Positions 56,880 through 64,000 of a DNA stretch of 64,000 bases are shown here, piece by piece (position 1 is the stretch's first letter; every line of letters begins with the position of its first letter). Source of the DNA: Cycas panzhihuaensis (Eukaryota; Cycadophyta); assembly GCA_023213395.1 (NCBI GenBank), contig CM041465.1:74469741-74533740 (forward strand), given 5' to 3'. The position numbers and the translations under genes are program-made. The notes under the pieces are model-generated. The model was not told the origin of the DNA. It searched no databases and saw only the letters and a program-made list of their open reading frames with translations.

Positions 56880-57560
56880 GTCTCATATTCCTAAAAAATA
56901 ACATCATAAGTTGTATGAACTTTTTGAGTTGATAACTCATATACTGTATATGATTTGCTTTCCTCAGAGTATCTGATAAGGATGCATTTCATACTTTTGT
57001 ATTTTAACTTTTGTCATTTCTCTCTTAGAATATGCATGTATACATTACGTCCAAAGATTACTAGATAACTTACAATTGGTTTCTTACCTGACCAAACTTC
57101 CTCAGGTGCTATGTTTCTAATAAAACTTGTATTGATTTTATCCATTAGATATGCTACTGCGTTCATAGCTTCTACCCATAGGAAATATGTAATATCCCTA
57201 CCTTTCATCATTGCTTTAACCTTTTTAATAAAAATTCTATTCATCTACTTAACTCTATTATATTGAGGCATATACATAATAGCAAACTAACTCTAAATTC
57301 CATGATCCTTACAGAACTAAGTGAATTCATCTAAAGTGTACTCTCTACCATTATCAATTTGTAGGACCTTAATCTTATGGCCGTTTTTATTCTTTGTTAG
57401 CTCCTTAAACTATTTGAAGTAAATAAAGGCTTGTAATTTTTCTCTCAATAGAGAAACCTATACTTTCATGAAAAGTCATTAATAAAAGTAATGAAATATC
57501 TCATTCTCCTAGCAAGATGATAGGTATTGGTCCACAAATCTTTGAATAAACAAATCCTAA
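56880..57560 (-). pseudogene. E9 integrase remnant
   Basis: KVLQIDNGREYTLDEF at about 57330-57380 keeps the second catalytic Asp. YMPQYNRVK then a stop is the PQQNG block, with the catalytic Glu lost. The open stretch 57014-57244 holds MNRIFIKKVKAMMKGRDITYF, EEVWSGKKPIVSYLVIFGRN and ends MHILREK. An SEESKSYTVYE-like strand follows to about 56880. Confidence 0.9.
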
Positions 57561-57639
57561 TTTTTTCTTTAGTCTCTATGTTTTCTTATTAAAAAATAAT
57601 TCTATGTGCTACTTAGTAAAATACAAGGTTCATATAAAT

Positions 57640-58160
57640 AAAATTTATTATTAATTAAAGGTAGACCATATACCATTTTTAATTTATACATGAATTGGAG
57701 ATCATTGTAGTTAATATGACTCATTCTTTCATGCCATAACTTCTATTTGGATGATAATGTAATGAATGCTCGATATACATAAGAGTATCCTTATAGTTTA
57801 TATATATTATCCTCTCTAAGTCTAATGGATACAACCTTGTTCTATTTATTTCAAATTGTACACTATCCTCGAGTAAATATAATAGTCATATCTTGTTGTT
57901 TAATTTCACTAACTCAAATAAGATTCACCTTTAAATTTGGTATATATAAGACATTTTCCAAATGTCATTTATCACCATTCGATAAAGTAAATGGTACCTT
58001 TCTAATTCTAATTGTATATAGATCAATGTTGTCCCCAATGGTAACTCTTTGATTCATTTTTCAAATCTTATTGAATCATTCCAACCTTCTATTTATGTAT
58101 TTTAATAGACCTAAATCAATGAACCATACATCTAGTACACTAGAATCCATTTTATATGCG
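57640..58160 (-). pseudogene. E9 protease and GAG-pre-integrase remnant
   Basis: WHERMSHINYNDLQFMY at about 57680-57760 is the WHxRLGH zinc part. Upstream, about 57900-58150, a protease pattern (DS.....MV.., LPNLKVNLI-like end) can be followed, but the active site is not certain. Broken by stops. Confidence 0.65.
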
Positions 58161-58164
58161 ATAA

Positions 58165-59077
58165 TAAATAATTATATTGTAATTGTATTAAATGTCTCTT
58201 CTATTGAATCTATAATATGACCATGTTATCCAGGTGGTCATTATTTTTATTACTACTATTTTTATTATTGTTGATGATTGTAAGTTTGTTGAGAGAGTTG
58301 TTATCACTTCCATTCTTAAATACCCTTCTTAATGTGATCTAACTTCCCATAATGATAGCATTTAAATTTGTATTGTCCCTTTGATATTCCTAGTTTGCCC
58401 TTTTGAAATATAAGCCTATTTGCTTTTTAATTTTGAAGTCAATACTCTAAAAGATTCATTGTGCATGTGCTTCAATTTTTTCTCATGTTCCATAAGTAGA
58501 GATTCTAAAGAACTAATTATTAGAGTGGGTATTTTGTCAGACAAAGTCAATGTGGATGTGAAATTCTCATACTAGAGTGGAAGATGACTCAACATATAAG
58601 CAATGATTTTTTAATCAGGAATGGTCTTCTCAATTGTTAATAATTGATCCTAAATTAACTTGATATTTTATATGTGATACTCCACATTTTCAATCATCTT
58701 TAGAGTGTATAATTGGCTCTACAAGTTTAAGGTCCTTATATCGTCCTTATATTTAAATAGGTTCATGACCGTGTCCCACATCTGCTCCAATGCCTTTCAT
58801 GTTTAAAATAACACTACACCTGATAGACATATACAAAAAAATCAAACATTATCTATATCTTTTATTAATATTAAACATTAAAGTTAGCATTAGTATTTAA
58901 TTTATTTTGAAATGTAATGATCTTTTTAGGATCCTTACCCATTATAGAATTATCTACATATTTTTAGAGATCATTTAGATGAAAGAAACTAAACATTTGA
59001 TATTTCCAAATAGTATAGTTTTTAGGACTTGTTAGTTTGCTTGTAATTGTACCCACTATGCTTCCTCTAGTAGCCAT
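58165..59077 (-). pseudogene. E9 gag remnant with zinc knuckle
   Basis: The ATG at 59075-59077 gives MATRGSIVGTITSKLTSPKN (20 shown), then YTIWKYQMFSFF and YVDNSIMGKDP, typical of plant copia gag. The knuckle at about 58340-58385 reads CYHYGKLDHIKKG, with the second Cys now Tyr, Gly now Asp and the last Cys lost. At least six stops or shifts. Confidence 0.85.
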
Positions 59078-61486
59078 TTTAAACAAAAAATTGATTTAAA
59101 AATATTTTAAAAAGAACTAAAGAAGCATAAAAATAAAGTAAGAAGGTTGTAAAAGTTATCAGTATACATATAGGTAGCTGGTATGGGTGATTTTATTACT
59201 TCAATCTACTCACAAGTAGCTAGGATATTATAAGAAATATAAAAATTCATTTTTTCACTAAGATTTTATATTAAAATACTGCATATGACTATTACTAAGT
59301 CATAGATCTCAAAAATTTATATATCATAGTATATTTATATGTCCAAAATGGAATTTGGATCATCCTATAATGGCCTTTAGTCCATGTGATTAAGGACTAG
59401 CTAGTAAGGGAGCTTTACTCTGGACTTCAAAATTACACCCAATTGATTTTAATGTATTCTAAACTTTAGAAAATTTTTTAAAAAATTAAACCAAAGTTTA
59501 TTTAAGAATATTCTCTAAGGAATATTCTTGTAAAACATGTGGGCAACTTTGGAACCCTCTAGAAATTTGGTTTTTTCTCAAAAAATAAGGTATTTTTTTC
59601 AAAAACAACCATGTCATTACATGTCAACCTATTAACAATCAAAATGACAAATCAGTATTAGGGGTTTCATTGTAACATTCATAATTGGGCATGCAAAAAT
59701 TAGTTGCATCCCTCTTTTGTCCAATTTCGACCTCTTCTAACCACTACAAGCAATTTTTCTCTAATACTCAATAAGTTTTATATTACATGTTGCCTATAAC
59801 TTTCCATATATTATTTATACTTTAGCATATTATACTTGGCTATGTTAGGTGAGTTTTTAGCATGTTTGATGCATTTGTGAGTTATGTTTACCTCCTTATT
59901 CCTCTATGATACCTCTAGGATGCATTTATAGTTAGTATTTAGACCTATATTTATATTTGCAACTTTCATTATATATTGGACATCATTTTACAGTACTATT
60001 TTCCTCCTATGGGCAATTCTTTGATGGCAATGATGTTCAATTCTTTTGGGTGATGTTTGATTGTTTTTCATCTATTTCTTCATTGTTTATAAGTTTGTGA
60101 CATTTTAGTATGAGATCTAATCAAACTTTCATAGCATTCGATATGTTTCCAACCTCTACATGTAATGCTTACGAAATCATAAAATGGGAGAATGCCATTT
60201 AATCACCATAAAAAAATTAAAAGTTTTGTGGGTTAAATATGATTTTTCTTCAACATTTGATGTATGTGAGATTGGGTGATCCTTCCTACATGGGATTAAG
60301 AATGTATCCCTCATCTTAGTGTCTATTTCTTCATCTTTCCTACATTTGAGTAGTGGGCAACTTTCCATAGTTGATTGATATCTTCATTAACATGTTTATG
60401 TCTTTTCAATGGTTATTATGGTGTATAGTTGTCAAATTTATTTGAAGACACCATTTTTGTCATTGTTTAAGGCTGTGGATTACCCTTTGGTTATGCATGT
60501 CACACAACTATCATTTTCATTTTCTTTAAGTATAAAACTTTATAATATGAATTTTAGAATATTCTTTAGAATATTCAAATCTTAATAAACACCCTCTTCA
60601 AAGATTTTATAATATTTTTATTTTATGATTTTATTTATCATTTAGCTTTTTCTTTTCATTCAGTCTTCACAAATTCACACTTGTTCAATAGAGGATTTCT
60701 ATACTCAGTCTTATGTTTTTATCTTTTAGTAGAAACAATATTTTTTTAGCACCATTTCTCAAAGGTCTATTCACCATTTGTTATTTAACAAAGGATTTTA
60801 CTATTTACTCAACTATCCTTCACTAGAGGTTTTTCATTCACCATTTAATATCACTTTTGCCTACATGTGTGAGATTAAAGGTTTGTTTGAAGGTGTTTGG
60901 CTTGACATATATGTTTCACTGCCTACCTATCACTATTCAAGTAATAGGTGTCTATCTACCTATAGATGTGTCACTCTTCTTGTCTGCATGTAACTTTTTA
61001 GCTTGCATATTGATCTTTAACCATGCATGTCATTGTTAAATATAGTGTATAATATGTTCAATAAATTGAGTGAAGTTCTGCACCAAATATGACTAAAAAA
61101 TAGTTTGCATATTAGTGATTAACATCATACATGCAAGTCAATAAAAAATATATTCATGTCATATAATATTGTAAAATTCATAGTGTAGAAAAGAAACATA
61201 TAACAAATCATACTCAAAAGTATGGATAGGTATCTGTAACCTATAACAAATATACTAATTAGTTGATTAAACAAGTATCAACAACTTATTAATAGCTACT
61301 CCCCCTTTAAGAATAAATGAGTTTTGCATATTTGGTAGTACTCATATGATTATGTTTGAAAATAATCATTATAGAGGAGCACCTCTACATGAACACCTGC
61401 AACCTTGTGTTAAAAGATTGAATTAATCAACCTAATAGACAACACTATGACATATTACATACATCTAAAAACCTTACTCTAATACC
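59078..61486. other. AT-rich DNA upstream of E9 gag, unidentified
   Basis: 2.4 kb with no recognised domain; leaders of copia elements are usually shorter, so an old insertion is likely but its ends are not visible. The + strand frames at 60778-61039 have no similarity I can name. Confidence 0.4.
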
Positions 61487-61498
61487 ATGTAGAACTAT
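61487..61498 (-). other. Primer-binding-site-like sequence
   Basis: The reverse complement TGGTATTAGAGT, two transitions from the tRNA-iMet complement, abuts TGTAGAACTATT, a possible LTR end. It could be the start of E9 or of another element. Confidence 0.55.
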
Positions 61499-61849
61499 TA
61501 AATTTAACATAACAGGAATGAAGAACCTAAAACGAAAGGATTCTTATCAAATAACATGAAAATTAATCACACTATTGATAAATCTCAAATATAATCATCT
61601 CTCATTAAATATTAATAATGCACTATACATGCATAAATGTAAAGTTTAAAAAGGAATCTAAATCATATCTAATTGACACATGTGATGTGAGAGTTATAAT
61701 TCCTAATGAGCCATCACTTGCATAACAATAAAATAATCTAAAGTCTAATAAACTATGAATCTTTAAGAAAAGGCTCATAACCAAAGACATGAGTAATAAA
61801 TAAATATTAATGTTAGTAATAGTAATATATGTCTCTTTATTCATATTAC
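61499..61849 (-). repeat. Possible 5' LTR fragment next to the priming site
   Basis: Begins TGTAGAAC at the priming site. No second copy in the window and no clear right end; sequence right of about 61850 belongs to E10 gag. Call rests on position only. Confidence 0.35.
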
Positions 61850-62535
61850 CATTTGGGAATTAACCTTCCCCTTCCCCATGATACTCCTCTAAATTGTTCT
61901 CTTCCTCTAGTCTTTACTTTGGATGTAAATATATTTTTGAGTTCATCTTCTTCTATATATTTCTTCACTCACTATTCCTATTAAAGAAAGTACCCACATA
62001 GTTTTTCAAAAGATGTTGAGTTAGTTACTCTGGTGATAATCAAGTTGTTGACTAAATTTTCAAAAGATTTTAGAACTTTATTTAGGGTGAGTTGAATAAG
62101 ATCTTTGTATTTAATCTCTTCCCTTATTACAACTAAGTCCCCCTAAATTTCTTTTAACTAAGTTATAAAATTTGTCATATTACCTCCTCCTTTCATTTTG
62201 GTATTATATAATTATTCTTTTAAATACACAACTCTAGCTACATTTTTCTATTAAAATATTAAATCTAATCTAGTCCATACATCATTAGCATTAATAGCAT
62301 CTACAATATGAGTAAGAACCAAATCTACAATAGACAATATAATGATAATTAAAGCATACTTGCCTTTTTCTTCCCATATGGTTGCATTATCAACATCTAT
62401 AGATTTAGCCTCATTTTCAGTGATGGTTTTCAAAGGTCCTTTAGCAATTAAAATTCTTCTTATTTTTGCCTCTTAGGAACTATAATTATCCCTTTTCAAT
62501 TTGTCATCTTCTAAGAGGTAATAAGTTAATGTCAT
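61850..62535 (-). pseudogene. E10 copia gag remnant
   Basis: From an ATG at 62533-62535 the frame reads MTLTYYLLEDDKLKRDNYSS, then RRILIAKGPLKTITENEAKS. 62251-62433 is open with KYALIIIILSIVDLVLTHIV and NDVWTRLDLIF, the gag helices W-x2-L-x2-I/Y. GGGNMTNFIT, LTLNKVLKSFENLV and SFEKLCGYFL continue the UBN2-type gag, and a Gly/Arg-rich start of the nucleocapsid ends near 61850. About six stops. The rest of the element is missing. Confidence 0.82.
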
Positions 62536-64000
62536 TATGAACAAAAGATAAGAATAAAAATATTAATTAGTTGGATTTATCCTAATTTATACGATTGTAC
62601 AGATTTTAGGGTTTTATAAGCAAGAAAATAGAATTTATCTTATATCAAAGCTTATCTTGACATTTTTGCAAATATACAATTTTTTTCTAATTGGAAGTTT
62701 GGTTGAAAAGTTATACCCAAAAAATGGTCCAACTAGTAGTTAATACTTTTTGGTTTTTTTCTTGTATTTTTTCATACATATCAAAATAATGCCCATATTA
62801 GGGCTCATATATACCTTAGGGAGATTATACTCATTAGGGTGATAACCTAGATTAACAAAGATATTGTGGTGGTAGCATGTTAGGTATTTGTCAATGCTAG
62901 TCAGTGGTCAACTTTGAGAGGTGTGCCAAATCCCTCTCAGTCCTACTTACTTATTTATGGGGTCTTACGACCTTGGTGTTTATCAATAGTACCATCCTTA
63001 TGGATTGATGGTTCTCCCCTTCTTAGATTTCATTCTACTCTCTTTATCCCTTGATTCCATCATCCCTATTTATAGATCCATTATTCAAGTATTTAAATCT
63101 ATTTCTTAGGTCTTCAGAGCCACATTCAAGAAGCCATCTCTGGAGGAGTCTGTGAGAAGTCTACCACACACACTACTAGTATATGTATAATCTCTAGCCT
63201 TGTAAGACAATATTTTTTGAGTTTGTGATATATTGAGTATCTCTGCATTAGACTTAACATTCATGTCTTAACTCTCCATTGGTCATTTATGTATATATGT
63301 TACATCTTTGCATCGTCTCATTTACCCAAAGTCATTATGACTCCCACAACTTATTTTGTCCTGATATTTACAAATATCCATCCATCTAGCATATATTTAT
63401 ATATGTAAAATGTTTCAACTAATATATCTATTTGATTTTGATAGAGATATTCACAAAAGTTTGTTTCTCACTTGATTACGATTATGTGTACATGATCTCA
63501 ATGGGTCTATTTATTTTGTATGTCTCTTCATCTAATCTCTAGGCAAGTTTATTTGATCTAGGTACTTGACCAAGCTAATCTTTGAATTTATTTAACGAAG
63601 TCTCCTTATTATATCTTTTGTGAAGAGCAGTTGAAATTATTTTAAACTTCCTTATGTTGCATCCTTTAAATTGACCAAATATTTTTTGATTATGTCTATT
63701 AGTAATTATCCAATTGTTCCTCATTACCTAGTTATCTCTATGATTTTATCTATGCAAATTTAGATAATAGTTAATACATTTTTTATTATACTAGTAATAG
63801 TTGTGACCACCATCAAAGATTTTTATGGGTACAACTCTCAAACATATACCCTCCAAACTTGCCCTCATCAAACATATACCCTCTAAACTCTATAGCTTTT
63901 AGTTCATCATCATCAAAATCTATAATTATCTTTTTTTGCAAGACATTCTTTTTCAACACCTCAAGAGTCTCATTGAGCTTATCGAAGGTTGAAAGAGGAC
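62536..64000. other. Unassigned AT-rich DNA at right edge
   Basis: No recognisable protein or LTR. Contains a local direct repeat at 63839-63892. If E10's leader and LTR exist they would be here, but no priming site is seen. Confidence 0.4.
63839..63892 (+). repeat. Short direct repeat, two copies
   Basis: TCAAACATATACCCTCCAAACT at about 63838 is repeated at about 63867 with one base changed, a unit of about 29 bp. Confidence 0.8.

Larger units (their letters stand above)
56690..59077 (-). mobile_element. E9: truncated minus-strand Ty1/copia interior
   Basis: From right to left: gag with zinc knuckle, protease, pre-integrase zinc domain and integrase, ending in an acidic linker at about 56690 where E8 begins. 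RT and RNase H are absent from the window. Different subfamily from E0, E1, E3-E5 judging by gag start MATRGSIVGTITSKL. A possible LTR start and priming site lie far upstream at 61487-61499. Confidence 0.8.

Noticed and set aside
60778-61039. Overlapping + strand frames of 71 and 60 codons
   Set aside because: No recognisable domain, no repeat partner, AT-rich surroundings; too short to support a call.

Overview
The window reads as a gene-poor, transposon-packed stretch of a large plant nuclear genome. Nearly everything I can identify is LTR retrotransposon: Ty1/copia and Ty3/gypsy elements nested in one another. Priming sites match the plant initiator-Met tRNA, one Ty3 element has a chromodomain remnant, and there is a short plant-type (CCCTAAA) telomere repeat. 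The DNA is AT-rich. I found no host gene, tRNA or rRNA gene. Every pol or gag frame is broken by stops or frameshifts, so coding remnants are listed as pseudogenes; many stops and lost catalytic residues look like C-to-T or G-to-A decay. The sequence does not fix the species. Element names E0 to E10 are mine.

Left half (1-42258). The base layer is E2, a decayed Ty3 chromovirus on the + strand. Its 5' LTR is cut by E0, a minus-strand copia running off the left edge. E0's LTR is itself cut by E1, a complete minus-strand copia at 1266-8823. E2's coding interior (gag, protease, RT, RNase H, integrase, chromodomain) lies at about 13140-17330. Its 3' LTR starts at 17363 and is cut at 19030 by E3, a + strand copia (19031-41592). 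E3 received two minus-strand copias of one family: E4 (20071-27659) in its leader and E5 (33602-41166) in its 3' LTR. E1, E4 and E5 are relatives. Target-site duplications join the pieces: exact for E4 (cactc) and E5 (ttaat), one mismatch for E1 and E3. After E4, E5 and their duplications are removed, E3's two LTRs are 439 and 438 bp.

Right half (42259-64000). E2's 3' LTR stops abruptly, followed by about 3 kb that I cannot identify. Then come two nested gag-only, non-autonomous elements: large E6 (minus, about 45249-50557) and small E7 (plus, 48384-50020, equal 383-bp LTRs, exact tttct duplication) inserted in E6. A second decayed Ty3 element, E8 (plus, Tat/Ogre-like), has gag, protease and RT at about 52480-56690. 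It abuts a truncated minus-strand copia, E9 (about 56690-59077). A further minus-strand copia gag remnant, E10, lies at about 61850-62535. The last 1.5 kb shows nothing recognisable.

The most unusual signals are these. In E5's RNase H segment a C-free block is followed by a G-free block, with opposite-strand C-to-G-type changes against its relatives. One E6 LTR carries an inverted duplication of its own first 80 bp. E6 and E7 form a nested gag-only pair, and a short telomere-like array sits at E7's insertion point.
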